DNA of 63,555 nucleotides from Bacillota bacterium (GTDB lineage: Bacteria > Bacillota > Clostridia > Lachnospirales > Lachnospiraceae). The translations under genes and the position numbers were made by a program. Location: positions 1-63,555 of the forward strand of contig JAEZGY010000079.1 of NCBI GenBank assembly GCA_023416695.1, given 5' to 3'. Shown here one piece after another: positions 52,265 through 60,647 of this stretch (position 1 is its first letter; each line of letters begins with the position of its first letter). Below the pieces are notes generated by a model that ran no database searches, had not been told where the DNA came from, and saw only the letters and a program-made list of their open reading frames with translations.

Positions 52265-52531
52265 CTACTTCTTTTTGCTTACTTTCGCATAGTTAAATGC
52301 GTTTATCTTAACTTTCTTAGATTCTGCCTCTTTTTGTTTTTTGGCTGATTTTAAAACTATTATACCACAAACAATCCATAATACAGCACAAAAAATCATA
52401 ATTATAAAATTAAGTAACCAATCCTGTTCTTTTACAATAACATCATATATTCCAATGATTACACATAATACAGCTAGGGCAAAAAAAACAATGCCAACCT
52501 TTCTAGCAGTATCACTTGATTTAAATTTCAT
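52265..52531 (-). CDS. Small two-span membrane protein, unknown
   Basis: An 88-residue protein with two hydrophobic segments (residues about 12-30 and 40-61) and a Lys-rich cytoplasmic tail (KSAKKQKEAESKKVKIN). I do not recognise the family. It lies in the same direction as the peptidase gene upstream (gap 19 bases) and the PfpI gene downstream (gap 45 bases). Its AAGGAAGGGG site is good. Confidence 0.7.
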   Translation of the reverse strand: MKFKSSDTARKVGIVFFALAVLCVIIGIYDVIVKEQDWLLNFIIMIFCAVLWIVCGIIVLKSAKKQKEAESKKVKINAFNYAKVSKKK

Positions 52532-52550
52532 AATTATACCCCTTCCTTAA

Positions 52551-53246
52551 TTATAGCTGTAAATCATATTGGTGATCCTTCAGCCATTTTCTATATTGCC
52601 TAAATTCTGGTTGCAGCTTTTCAACTTCCTTCCAAAATTCTGTGGAATGATTCATATGAATCATATGACACAGTTCATGTATTACTACATACTCTATAAC
52701 TGGCTGTGGTGCCATTACCAACCTATAATTAAAATTCAGATTATGTTTTGAAGAACAACTTCCCCATCTCGTCTTTTGATCCTTAATGGCAATCTGATTC
52801 ACTTTAAGCTTCATTATCCTTGCATAATACTCTGTTAATTCCCTTATAACCTTCCTCGCTTGATGACGATACCACTGCTCTAGCATCTTAGCAATCAGTT
52901 CCTTATGCTCTTCTAAAATCCATACATGAAGCTTATTGTCTTTAAGAAAAACTCTTTCTCTCCTTTGTGGGTACTCTATTTGAAGCACTAGTTCCTGTCC
53001 AAGAAATAAGAGCTTTCTTCCTGTCTCATATAGGCCCTCTATAGGCTTTCTTTCTCTAGCTGCCATGACTCTTACATAGATCCACCTTTGACGGCTCTTT
53101 ATCACCCTTGTCAACTCTTGTTCTGATATACCCTTAGGGACCCGAACAAACACTTGACCATCTCTGGCTATCTCAATGGCAATAGATTTACGATTCGATT
53201 CTATAACCTGATATGTTATTCTTTCGTCACCTATTTGAATTTCCAT
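52551..53246 (-). CDS. YgjP-like zinc metallopeptidase (DUF45/M48 superfamily)
   Basis: A 231-residue protein. The zinc motif HELCHMIHMNHSTEFW (HExxH plus a third ligand) lies near residue 185, after WGSCSSKHNLNFNYRLVMAPQPVIEYVV, which is typical of YgjP/DUF45 proteins. These are cytoplasmic and often found near restriction-type genes, but here the neighbours are ordinary. Start ATG at 53246 is used. Confidence 0.9.
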   Translation of the reverse strand: MEIQIGDERITYQVIESNRKSIAIEIARDGQVFVRVPKGISEQELTRVIKSRQRWIYVRVMAARERKPIEGLYETGRKLLFLGQELVLQIEYPQRRERVFLKDNKLHVWILEEHKELIAKMLEQWYRHQARKVIRELTEYYARIMKLKVNQIAIKDQKTRWGSCSSKHNLNFNYRLVMAPQPVIEYVVIHELCHMIHMNHSTEFWKEVEKLQPEFRQYRKWLKDHQYDLQL

Positions 53247-53446
53247 ATGATTCCCTCTTTTCGTACTATTTTAACACAATCTACGTATAAACTCAACCTA
53301 GCACTCACTTTGTTGTAACAAATTATCCAGTTTATGGAATTTTTTATTTTCCAATAATATATCTTGGCTATGTTATATAATATGATACTTCAAAGGAGCT
53401 TTTATTATAAAGGAAACAGTTTTACATATAAAACTTTCCATACAGC

Positions 53447-53480
53447 AAAAAACTGCAAGGATGCTTGCACCCTTGCAGTT
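53447..53480 (-). terminator. Terminator of the lipoprotein gene
   Basis: Perfect 10-bp stem AACTGCAAGG/CCTTGCAGTT with a 10-base loop, then TTTTTTGC on the minus strand. Confidence 0.88.
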
Positions 53481-53498
53481 AATACTGTTAAATTTAAA

Positions 53499-54551
53499 TT
53501 AGTAAGACATTCCACCCATTAATGAAGACATAATAGTCATAAAGTCAGCAGCTTCAGCTGGTACTTCAACTTTTTCTTCTTTGCCCTCTTGTGCAGAACA
53601 TGTAAAACTCATCTTTAAGGAAGCTTCCTCATCTTTTACATTCACACTGAACTTCTGCTCTGCTACTCTCTTGCCCTCAGAACCACTGATTTCAAAGGTA
53701 TAGTTAAGCGCAAAATCTTTTGCATCTGTTAATTTCTTAGCACCATCTTCTAAGGTAGTCTTGAGTTCTGCAAGAATATCAGATTTTTTACCTTTATATT
53801 CAGTAGCAAATGCTTTAAAGGACTCAATTGCTTCCATTTGCTCCATTACTGTATCAAAACATTTAGAAAAATCAGCTTTAGCTAATGCTTCAAACGTAGC
53901 CTTTGCATTCTTATCACTAAGATTAAATGCAACCTTGTCATCATCTCCTGTAATAACAGCAGGTTCAACATCTTTAATTGCATCTTCTACAGCCTTAGTA
54001 ACCTCTGTTACCATTTTTATAATCTTCTTAGTGTCTTCTTCATTGATAGATAAGGAAGAGCTTGAGACTTCTGCTCCAGTCATCTGTGCTATCGTTGCAG
54101 GATCAATTTTAACATACTCATCACTTGGAAGTACGGTAAGTACAGATGCATAATCACTTAAACCTAATTTGTCAATAAGACCTGTAGCTGCCTCTTTTAA
54201 CTCTTTTAAGTTTATATATATCACTTGGTCATCTACAATCATAGTTGTAAGCTTAGTAAAGTCCCCCGAATCTAACTTATAAGATATTTCAGCTTTGCCA
54301 AGCTTTTTACTCTCTTTATCTGTCTGTGCAGCTATCTTAAGGCTTAATTTAGTAATATCTAGATTTGACTGTTTAAATAAATCCGTATCTACATCAATTG
54401 ACAACTCAGCATAGTCGGCATCCATATCGGACATTTTATCAATTTGTGCAGATAGTGAAGCATCCCCTGAACCAGAATCCTTGCTTCCGCATGAAGCTAA
54501 TCCTAGTACCATAGTAAGTACAAGTAGAATTGCTAATAACTTTTTCTTCAT
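53499..54551 (-). CDS. Exported lipoprotein of unknown function
   Basis: A 350-residue protein with a lipoprotein signal (MKKKLLAILLVLTMVLGLASCGSKD; lipobox GLASC). The mature part is rich in Lys, Asp, Ala and Ser with repeated helical stretches (EVTKAVEDAIKDVEPAV, LAELKTTLEDGAKKLTDAKDFAL) and an outside beta-rich end. I do not recognise the family. The ATG at 54551 follows AGGAGGG; the two codons before it in the frame are left out. It has a near-consensus promoter at 54617-54645. Confidence 0.85.
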   Translation of the reverse strand: MKKKLLAILLVLTMVLGLASCGSKDSGSGDASLSAQIDKMSDMDADYAELSIDVDTDLFKQSNLDITKLSLKIAAQTDKESKKLGKAEISYKLDSGDFTKLTTMIVDDQVIYINLKELKEAATGLIDKLGLSDYASVLTVLPSDEYVKIDPATIAQMTGAEVSSSSLSINEEDTKKIIKMVTEVTKAVEDAIKDVEPAVITGDDDKVAFNLSDKNAKATFEALAKADFSKCFDTVMEQMEAIESFKAFATEYKGKKSDILAELKTTLEDGAKKLTDAKDFALNYTFEISGSEGKRVAEQKFSVNVKDEEASLKMSFTCSAQEGKEEKVEVPAEAADFMTIMSSLMGGMSY

Positions 54552-54616
54552 AAACACCCTCCTAATAACTTTTGAAACTTTAATAGTATCAAATAGTAGT
54601 TTATACCATATTTAGT

Positions 54617-54645
54617 ACTATAATTGAATAGACTTCATTTGTCAA
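54617..54645 (-). promoter_or_regulatory. Sigma-A promoter of the lipoprotein gene
   Basis: TTGACA (complement of 54640-54645), 17-base spacer, TATAGT (complement of 54617-54622), giving a leader of about 58 bases. Confidence 0.75.
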
Positions 54646-54995
54646 CCACATCGGTTTTACGTTAATCTTACTTTAATCTTACAAGGTATGTTAAAATATG
54701 AATTTCTTACTACACTATTCATTTATGTTATTCTTAATCTAGATACACCACTGAATTTACTATACACCTTTTTCCTTCAACCATATACATATTGTAATAA
54801 TACCTCGTAATATTGTTCAAAAAACTTACAGAATTCCTGCATTGCAGCAATTACAGTTTTATGATAGGTAGATACCAGTTACTTAATTGTACCATCCCCT
54901 ACTACATATGCACTGTTTAGGTTTGGTATTATAATTAAAGTATTATACTCATGACTAGATGAAAACAACGAATCTTTACAAGACTAATATACAAC
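54646..54995. other. Intergenic stretch between tRNA terminator and lipoprotein gene
   Basis: No full gene is visible. On the minus strand 54777-54968 reads as one frame of 64 codons broken by a single in-frame TAA at codon 30: the first half contains SAYVVGDGTIK and the second VIAAMQEFCKFFEQYY. This might be a decayed gene or two small frames by chance; no ribosome site was found. Confidence 0.35.
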
Positions 54996-55028
54996 AAAAA
55001 AGTCTAAAACAATATAGTTTTAGACTTT
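54996..55028 (-). terminator. Terminator of the eight-tRNA operon
   Basis: Perfect 12-bp stem AAAGTCTAAAAC/GTTTTAGACTTT with a 6-base loop directly after the last tRNA, followed by a T-run on the minus strand. Confidence 0.88.
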
Positions 55029-55030
55029 AA

Positions 55031-55105
55031 TCGGGGTGACAGGATTCGAACCTGCGACCTCTTGATCCCAAATCAAGCGCTCTAGCCAAGCTGAGCCACA
55101 CCCCG
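55031..55105 (-). tRNA. tRNA-Pro (TGG)
   Basis: Cloverleaf with acceptor CGGGGTG/CACCCCG and anticodon loop TTTGGGA (anticodon TGG). CCA is not encoded. The 75 bases are identical to the tRNA-Pro at 55771-55845. Confidence 0.95.
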
Positions 55106-55168
55106 GTACACTATTCCTTATGTAGTATACTCTACTCAATAATATATACACCTTATTATAAGTAGAAA

Positions 55169-55248
55169 TGCGGATGACAGGAATCGAACCTGCACGGTAT
55201 CCCACTAGATCCTAAGTCTAGCGCGTCTGCCAGTTCCGCCACATCCGC
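55169..55248 (-). tRNA. tRNA-Leu (TAG)
   Basis: Acceptor GCGGATG/CATCCGC, anticodon loop CTTAGGA (anticodon TAG), long variable arm as in class II tRNAs. CCA is not encoded. Confidence 0.95.
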
Positions 55249-55280
55249 ATATACTATAATCACTTAACAAGTAAGTGAAA

Positions 55281-55353
55281 TGAGACATCGGGGATTCGAA
55301 CCCCGGACAACTTGATTAAAAGTCAAGTGCTCTACCAACTGAGCTAATATCCC
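55281..55353 (-). tRNA. tRNA-Lys (TTT)
   Basis: Anticodon loop CTTTTAA (anticodon TTT); acceptor GGGATAT/ATGTCTC with two G-U pairs. CCA is not encoded. Confidence 0.94.
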
Positions 55354-55393
55354 TTATATTAAATATTATATTACGTCGAATTTCATCGACAAG

Positions 55394-55465
55394 CTGGGCT
55401 AGCTGGATTCGAACCAGCGACTGCAGGAGTCAAAGTCCTGTGCCTTACCGCTTGGCGATAGCCCA
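55394..55465 (-). tRNA. tRNA-Gln (TTG)
   Basis: Acceptor TGGGCTA/TAGCCCA with discriminator G, anticodon loop CTTTGAC (anticodon TTG). Confidence 0.95.
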
Positions 55466-55493
55466 ATGTATATCTTACAAGTAGTAAGCATAG

Positions 55494-55568
55494 GGTGGAT
55501 AAAGGGATTCGAACCCTTGGCCTCCAGAGCCACAATCTGGCGCGCTAACCAACTGCGCTATACCCACC
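55494..55568 (-). tRNA. tRNA-His (GTG)
   Basis: Acceptor GTGGGTA/TATCCAC with the extra G at -1 facing discriminator C, the identity mark of tRNA-His; anticodon loop TTGTGGC (anticodon GTG). Confidence 0.95.
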
Positions 55569-55589
55569 ATATCATCTTTAGATGATAAA

Positions 55590-55663
<74 letters not shown>

Positions 55664-55695
55664 ATATTCAAAATTCTGCAGCGGTTGGTCTGCAA

Positions 55696-55766
55696 AGCGG
55701 GTGATGGGAATCGAACCCACGTATCTAGCTTGGAAGGCTAGTGTTCTACCATTGAACTACACCCGC
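55696..55766 (-). tRNA. tRNA-Gly (TCC)
   Basis: Acceptor GCGGGTG/CACCCGC, anticodon loop CTTCCAA (anticodon TCC), 71 bases. Confidence 0.95.
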
Positions 55767-55770
55767 ACAG

Positions 55771-55845
55771 TCGGGGTGACAGGATTCGAACCTGCGACCT
55801 CTTGATCCCAAATCAAGCGCTCTAGCCAAGCTGAGCCACACCCCG
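55771..55845 (-). tRNA. tRNA-Pro (TGG), second identical copy
   Basis: First gene of the operon, 75 bases identical to 55031-55105; the two copies bracket the other six tRNAs. Anticodon TGG. It is only 4 bases from the tRNA-Gly gene. Confidence 0.95.
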
Positions 55846-55898
55846 TTAAACGGTAAATCTTTTTTTGTTTTTTTCGTCTTTTCCGTGACGCAAGAATT

Positions 55899-55927
55899 AT
55901 TATATTACAGAATAAAATGATTGTCAA
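55899..55927 (-). promoter_or_regulatory. Consensus promoter of the eight-tRNA operon
   Basis: TTGACA (complement of 55922-55927), exactly 17 bases, TATAAT (complement of 55899-55904): a perfect sigma-A promoter, as expected for stable RNA. Transcription should start about 45 bases before the first tRNA. Confidence 0.88.
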
Positions 55928-56077
55928 TAACTTTTTTAAACTTTTTTGTATTTTTATATTTTGTTTGAACAATACATGAAATTCATACAATTTAACTCGT
56001 TAGATGTCCTTTACTAATAGCATCTACATAAGTACCAAAATCATACACACCAAATTAAGGGATGGCAACCCATTCCC

Positions 56078-56560
56078 TTAATCGACGTAATTCAATGTAA
56101 AATGAACAACCCCAAACCGATCAAACTCCATTATAATATACGTAGGAATCCTTCCTTCCTGTCTAGGCTGACTAATGCTGCCTGGATTTATCAGATAAAT
56201 TCCTTCTTTTTGCATAATTAAAGGCTTATGGGTATGACCAAACATCACTATATTAGCAGCTAGGTCTTTTCCTGCTTCTAGTATTCTTTCTTGGCCATAA
56301 CCTACACCATATCTATGACCGTGAGCCATAAAAATACGATATGAACCTATCTCTACAAGTAACTCTCTCTCCAAATCACAAAAAAAATCGTTATTTCCAC
56401 CTATCATGTAGGTATCGCACTCCACCATTGCCTGAATGTCACTTTCATGTCCACAAAAATCACCTAAATGAAACAATCCATCCAGGTTACCTACCTTATT
56501 TAATACTCTATTTAAATAATATGTGTTGTTGTGCGTATCACTTATTATTAAGTATCGCAT
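56078..56560 (-). CDS. YfcE/MJ0936-type metallophosphoesterase
   Basis: A 160-residue phosphodiesterase. The five metal motifs are visible: ISDTHNN, HLGDFCG, GGNNDF, AHGHRYG and FGHTHKP, then NPGSISQPR. The natural substrate is unknown. It follows rdgB by 39 bases and is the last gene of the group rlmL-rdgB-yfcE. Confidence 0.92.
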   Translation of the reverse strand: MRYLIISDTHNNTYYLNRVLNKVGNLDGLFHLGDFCGHESDIQAMVECDTYMIGGNNDFFCDLERELLVEIGSYRIFMAHGHRYGVGYGQERILEAGKDLAANIVMFGHTHKPLIMQKEGIYLINPGSISQPRQEGRIPTYIIMEFDRFGVVHFTLNYVD

Positions 56561-56599
56561 GGCACACTCTCACCTTTCTCATACAAGACATGCACTATA

Positions 56600-57217
56600 T
56601 TATAAATCTATTGTACCGACTTTTTGTATATGGGCTTTCATTAAAAGCTTCATCTTCTCTAAAGCCTTCCCTCTATGGCTTATGGTATTTTTAATCTCTG
56701 AAGGTAATTCAGCTGTACTTACCCCATACTCAGGTACATAAAAAATAGGATCATAACCAAAACCATTTTCCCCCTTAGGCTCATATCCAATTTCACCTTC
56801 TATTGTACCTCTTGTGGTCTCAATGGTTCCATCTGGGAAAGCACAGGCGATGGCACATACGAAGCGAGCACTTCGCTCCTCCCCTTTTGCATCTTTTAAC
56901 TTATCAATAATATAGTGATTTTTTATATCATAAGAGGTATCTTCACCCAAAAATCTAGCCGAATAAATCCCTGGTGCTTTATCTAAATAATCCACCTCAA
57001 GCCCAGAATCATCGGCTAAAACGATTTCTCCAGTTAACTCACAAATAGTTTTAGCTTTAATAATGGCATTCTCTTCAAAAGTAGATCCATTCTCTACAAT
57101 GTCCACATCCAGCTTAAGATCCTTTAAAGAACATATCTCACAGCCCAAATCCTGTAAAATCATTCTTATTTCCTTCATCTTACCTTGATTTCCTGTGGCA
57201 AAAACAATCTTATTCAA
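56600..57217 (-). CDS. rdgB: dITP/XTP pyrophosphatase (RdgB/HAM1)
   Basis: A 205-residue enzyme that removes ITP, dITP and XTP from the nucleotide pool. Motifs: FATGNQGKMKEI, ADDSGLEVDYL, YSARF and the C-terminal GFGYDPIF...SHRGKALEKM. The start is a TTG (MNKIVFATGN); an AAAGG...AGGA site is upstream, overlapping the end of the methylase gene 10 bases before. TTG starts are common in clostridia. Confidence 0.94.
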   Translation of the reverse strand: MNKIVFATGNQGKMKEIRMILQDLGCEICSLKDLKLDVDIVENGSTFEENAIIKAKTICELTGEIVLADDSGLEVDYLDKAPGIYSARFLGEDTSYDIKNHYIIDKLKDAKGEERSARFVCAIACAFPDGTIETTRGTIEGEIGYEPKGENGFGYDPIFYVPEYGVSTAELPSEIKNTISHRGKALEKMKLLMKAHIQKVGTIDL

Positions 57218-57227
57218 TACAAATGTC

Positions 57228-58394
57228 CTACCTTTCTGTGGTTTCGCCCCGTGGACGCTTAGGTGGCTTAGGTCCTAAAAAGGAATAAAAGTATGTCTTT
57301 AGCATCCCGTTATATATCTTTCTATTTTTATCTGCCTTACGACCCATATACTTTTCTGTGTCTTCATAGCTTGTAATCATATAATAAGACCAGCTGTCTA
57401 ATTGTTTAAATGCTCGTCCAATTTCTGTATATAAAGCAGGTAAATCCTCTTTTTCTTCAAGTCTCTCCCCATATGGTGGGTTAGTTATGATAAACCCATA
57501 CTTCTTAGGATGGCTTAAGTCTCGTACATCTCTTTGCTGAAAATGAATATATTGATCTACTCCAGCTACTTTTGCATTCTCTCTAGCAACCTTAATAACT
57601 TCAGGATCTAGATCATATCCTTGAATATTCATAGTAATATCTTCGCGAATATTGTTGTTAGCTTCTTCGATTGCTTCATACCAAAGCTTCTTATTTATGA
57701 TATGGGTCCACTGCTCGGAAGAAAATTCTCGATTCATACCAGGGGCAATATTAGCTCCAATCATTGCTGCCTCTATCGGAATAGTACCACTTCCACAAAA
57801 AGGATCTACCAAGATACGATCTTTATTCCATGGAGTCAACATGATTAGAGCTGCTGCCAAACATTCTGAAACAGGCGCTTTTGCCACAAGTTTACGATAT
57901 CCTCTTTTATGCAGGGAATCCCCTGTTGTATCAATGGAAACTGTCACAATATCCTTTATGATAGTAACACGAACTTTAAATTCTATTCCACATTCCTCAA
58001 ACCAATCCTTTTTATAATGAGCTTTCATTCGCTCCACCATTGCCTTTTTCATAATAGATTGAATGTCTGAGGAACTAAACAAAGTACTTTTAATAGAGTT
58101 GGCTTTAACTACATTGAACTTGCTATCTGCTAAAAAGTATTTCTCCCATGGAATCTGCTTAGTAGCCTCAAAAAGTTCATCAAAGGTTGTTGCTTTAAAT
58201 TGACCTACCTTAAGCAATATTCTTTCAGCAGTTCTTAAAAAAATATTACCCCGACATATTGCATCTGCTTCTCCCTTAAAAGTCACTTTTCCATCTTCTA
58301 CGGATACTATCTCATAACCCAATTTTTGAATTTCATTCTTTAATACAGATTCACATCCAAAATGACAGGGTGCTATTAATTCATATTTATCCAT
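57228..58394 (-). CDS. THUMP-domain rRNA methyltransferase (RlmL/YpsC-like)
   Basis: A 388-residue protein: a THUMP domain (residues about 10-155) and a Rossmann methylase with the DPFCGSGTIPIEAA motif and the catalytic NPPYGERL motif. It probably makes N2-methylguanine in 23S rRNA. The single-domain Firmicute form differs from the fused E. coli RlmL/RlmK. First gene of its group with rdgB. Confidence 0.92.
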   Translation of the reverse strand: MDKYELIAPCHFGCESVLKNEIQKLGYEIVSVEDGKVTFKGEADAICRGNIFLRTAERILLKVGQFKATTFDELFEATKQIPWEKYFLADSKFNVVKANSIKSTLFSSSDIQSIMKKAMVERMKAHYKKDWFEECGIEFKVRVTIIKDIVTVSIDTTGDSLHKRGYRKLVAKAPVSECLAAALIMLTPWNKDRILVDPFCGSGTIPIEAAMIGANIAPGMNREFSSEQWTHIINKKLWYEAIEEANNNIREDITMNIQGYDLDPEVIKVARENAKVAGVDQYIHFQQRDVRDLSHPKKYGFIITNPPYGERLEEKEDLPALYTEIGRAFKQLDSWSYYMITSYEDTEKYMGRKADKNRKIYNGMLKTYFYSFLGPKPPKRPRGETTER

Positions 58395-58501
58395 TTGTTC
58401 TCCTTATTGATTCTCCTAGAAACTTCGCCAATAAAGGCATTCTTCGTGTCCATAAACTACTCATTATGATATAGTATTTTCGCATTATCGTCAATTATAA
58501 T

Positions 58502-58804
58502 TCAATCTTTTGTTAGCGGTCCACGATATGCACGGATACCGCCATAAACACTGTAACAGCAGCAATTGACATCTAATCTTCTTGCACACATTAGGCTATG
58601 AGTTCCCCTTGCACAATAAAGAACAATTTCTCGGTATCCGTTTAGCTGCTGTGGCTGCCTTTCTAACTTTTCTACAGGTATATTTATTGCAGATGGTACA
58701 TGACCTTGGGCGTATTCTGCATAACTACGTAAATCTATAATGAGACAACCTGGTTTATAAATATATTCAGAAAGATCTTTTGCTGGAATGGTGTCGCAAT
58801 ACAT
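58502..58804 (-). CDS. Single-domain rhodanese-like protein
   Basis: A 100-residue rhodanese domain. The active-site loop is CARGTHS (Cys64), with the typical DLRSYAEYAQGHVPSAINIP ahead. It may carry sulfur or phosphate; the loop has six residues after Cys, which does not settle the choice. A single gene without neighbours in the same unit. Confidence 0.88.
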   Translation of the reverse strand: MYCDTIPAKDLSEYIYKPGCLIIDLRSYAEYAQGHVPSAINIPVEKLERQPQQLNGYREIVLYCARGTHSLMCARRLDVNCCCYSVYGGIRAYRGPLTKD

Positions 58805-58905
58805 AAAACCAAATCCTTGTATGAGTACTTATATATTATAATATGACAAATTAATACATATGTGACTTGCGTATATCTCCTATACTCATACTACTCACAA
58901 AACAC

Positions 58906-58965
58906 AAAATGCCCATCAAATAGCCTATCATCTATTACAAATGACTTGCTATCCGAGGGGCATTT
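58906..58965 (-). terminator. Terminator-like hairpin after the Asn/Ser-rich gene
   Basis: AAATGCCC pairs with GGGCATTT at the ends of a 44-base loop that itself can fold; TTTTGTGTTTTG follows on the minus strand. It is 45 bases from the stop codon. Confidence 0.55.
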
Positions 58966-59010
58966 ATCATCTAGACTTCTACAGTTCTTCTATAGGTACA
59001 TTGCACCTTC

Positions 59011-59232
59011 TTATTTACAATTCTCATTATTTTTTGAAGTTTCGTTATAAGAATTTTTTGATCTGCTATTGGATGAAGTATTAGATGAATTGTTGGATGA
59101 GTTATTGCTATTATTTGAGCTGTTGTTGTAGCTGGTACTGTTATTGTAGCTGGTACTGTTGCTACCATAATTTGATGAATTACGGGAGTTATTGCTTGAT
59201 GAATTTTTCATATTATTATTACTTGTAGACAT
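59011..59232 (-). CDS. Asn/Ser-rich low-complexity protein under sigma-G control
   Basis: A 73-residue protein made almost wholly of Asn and Ser (with some Tyr, Thr and Lys) in short repeats such as TSYNNSTSYNNSSNNSNN, ending NNENCK with a single cysteine. The start has a perfect AGGAGGT site 5 bases ahead. The upstream DNA carries a perfect sigma-G promoter (59274-59303), so it should be made in the forespore, perhaps as a spore-core or coat protein. No family is recognised. Low-complexity sequence rarely has recognisable homologues, so the call rests on signals. Confidence 0.65.
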   Translation of the reverse strand: MSTSNNNMKNSSSNNSRNSSNYGSNSTSYNNSTSYNNSSNNSNNSSNNSSNTSSNSRSKNSYNETSKNNENCK

Positions 59233-59273
59233 AATGCTACCTCCTAAAAGTTAAAATATTTTTGTTACATCCT

Positions 59274-59303
59274 TATTATGTTAATTTTACATACGGTTTA
59301 TTC
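59274..59303 (-). promoter_or_regulatory. Sigma-G (forespore) promoter
   Basis: On the minus strand GAATA (complement of 59299-59303), exactly 18 bases, CATAATA (complement of 59274-59280). This matches GHATR-N18-CATHHTA at every position. The ribosome site of the Asn/Ser-rich gene lies about 25 bases beyond the expected start. Confidence 0.75.
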
Positions 59304-59323
59304 ACTAACTTACTTTTTAGTAT

Positions 59324-59350
59324 TAATTTTTTCTCTTAGTAATCCGATAA
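59324..59350 (+). promoter_or_regulatory. Sigma-D (flagellar) type promoter ahead of the HD-GYP gene
   Basis: TAAT at 59324-59327, 15 bases, then TCCGATAA at 59343-59350; consensus is TAAA-N15-GCCGATAA, so 10 of 12 positions match with exact spacing. It lies 51 bases before the HD-GYP start codon. Confidence 0.65.
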
Positions 59351-59401
59351 GACTATTGATTTCTAACAATAGATGCGTACTTTACTAGAAGAGGTGATAG
59401 A

Positions 59402-60496
59402 ATGAAGCACAATACCGTGAGAATTGCATTAAACCAAGTTCAAATAGGAATGACAAGTGCTGAGAATATACATAATTCCTCAGGTCTATTACTTGTGCCT
59501 AAAAATGCTTCTATCAACCAAACCCATCTATTTCGGATGAAACTATATCAAATTTTTAGTATTCTTGTTTATAATAACGATCTATTACAAATACAACAAA
59601 GCAATCTTGGAACTGATCATCAGATTCTTCCTGATAATATCACAAATAACAAAGCATTTCTTTCCTTTATGAAACAATATGATAAGGCGATAATTGATAT
59701 TAAGAATTTAATTGGTGCTTTAATGGAAAATCAAACAGTTGAAGATAAGTTATTCCTGTGTTGTAATAATGTGTTAAGTTCTATGGATAATGAAAATCTT
59801 CTATTTGAATACTTATATCATATTAAATGTAAGAATATTGAGAATTCTGTATTTCTTCATTCCTTAAATGTAGCACTCCTATGTAGCATTTTTGGTACTT
59901 GGCTAAGACTATCTGATAGTGATCTAAAAGAACTGACCTTATCTGGTCTACTTCATGATATAGGGAAATGTGATATTGATTCGGCTATTTTAAATAAACC
60001 GGGAAAATTAACATCACAAGAATTTGCAATAATAAAATCCCATCCTCTTAATGGCTTCACAAAATTTAGAGAGACTAATCTAAGCTATGGGATCAAGATG
60101 GCTATTCTTCAACACCATGAAAAGCTCGATGGCAGTGGTTATCCTTTTGGTTTTTGTAAGGAGGAAATTCATGACTACGCCAATATTGTTGCTATTATAG
60201 ATATGTACGAAGCAATGACTGCTGATCGTACGTATCATAAGCGAATCTCACCATTTATGGTATTAGACATCTTTGAAAAGGATGGTTATGACGTTCTAGA
60301 TTCACATTTCTTATCAGTATTTCTCGAAAACATTGCTTTATTATATGTTGGAAAATCCGTTATTTTAAACAATGGAGAAACGGGAAAAATTGTTTTTATC
60401 AATAGAAAGACGCCATCTAGGCCTCTAGTTCAAGTGGGTAGTAAAATTTACAATCTGGAATTTGAAACGTCCCTTGAAATATCTGATATTTTATAA
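59402..60496 (+). CDS. HD-GYP domain protein, c-di-GMP phosphodiesterase
   Basis: A 364-residue protein. The metal-binding pieces are His153, the HD pair His185-Asp186 in LLHDIGKCDID, HPLNGF near 214, HHEKLDGSGYP (238-247, including the GYP) and the IIDMYEAMTADRTYHK segment. The first 130 residues are an unidentified N-terminal region without membrane spans. It should degrade cyclic di-GMP, which favours motility. The sigma-D promoter and the GAGGTG site support this setting. Confidence 0.93.
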   Translation: MKHNTVRIALNQVQIGMTSAENIHNSSGLLLVPKNASINQTHLFRMKLYQIFSILVYNNDLLQIQQSNLGTDHQILPDNITNNKAFLSFMKQYDKAIIDIKNLIGALMENQTVEDKLFLCCNNVLSSMDNENLLFEYLYHIKCKNIENSVFLHSLNVALLCSIFGTWLRLSDSDLKELTLSGLLHDIGKCDIDSAILNKPGKLTSQEFAIIKSHPLNGFTKFRETNLSYGIKMAILQHHEKLDGSGYPFGFCKEEIHDYANIVAIIDMYEAMTADRTYHKRISPFMVLDIFEKDGYDVLDSHFLSVFLENIALLYVGKSVILNNGETGKIVFINRKTPSRPLVQVGSKIYNLEFETSLEISDIL

Positions 60497-60612
60497 GATA
60501 TTGTATTAATTTTACATTAAATAACATTTTCTTTTGTTATTTGAGTAAAAATAGCTATAATTAATTTAAATTTCTGTATATAATAATTTTTATCTATATT
60601 TTAAATTAACTG

Positions 60613-60641
60613 TTGCTTTTTATTTATTTCCGTTATATAAT
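60613..60641 (+). promoter_or_regulatory. Promoter of a candidate small RNA
   Basis: TTGCTT at 60613-60618, 17 bases, TATAAT at 60636-60641. No coding frame follows on this strand before 61516. Confidence 0.6.
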
Positions 60642-60647
60642 TAAAAT

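Noticed and set aside
55020..55205. Open frame with RLIWDQEVAGSNPVTP over a tRNA gene
   Set aside because: This phrase is the translation of tRNA-Pro itself and a known false annotation; the same text appears at 55757-55990 over the second copy. The tRNA cloverleaf explains the sequence.
58971..59168. Thr/Ala/Pro-rich frame MVATVPATITVPATTT
   Set aside because: It is a shadow in another frame of the Asn/Ser-rich gene at 59011-59232, which has the ribosome site and the sigma-G promoter.
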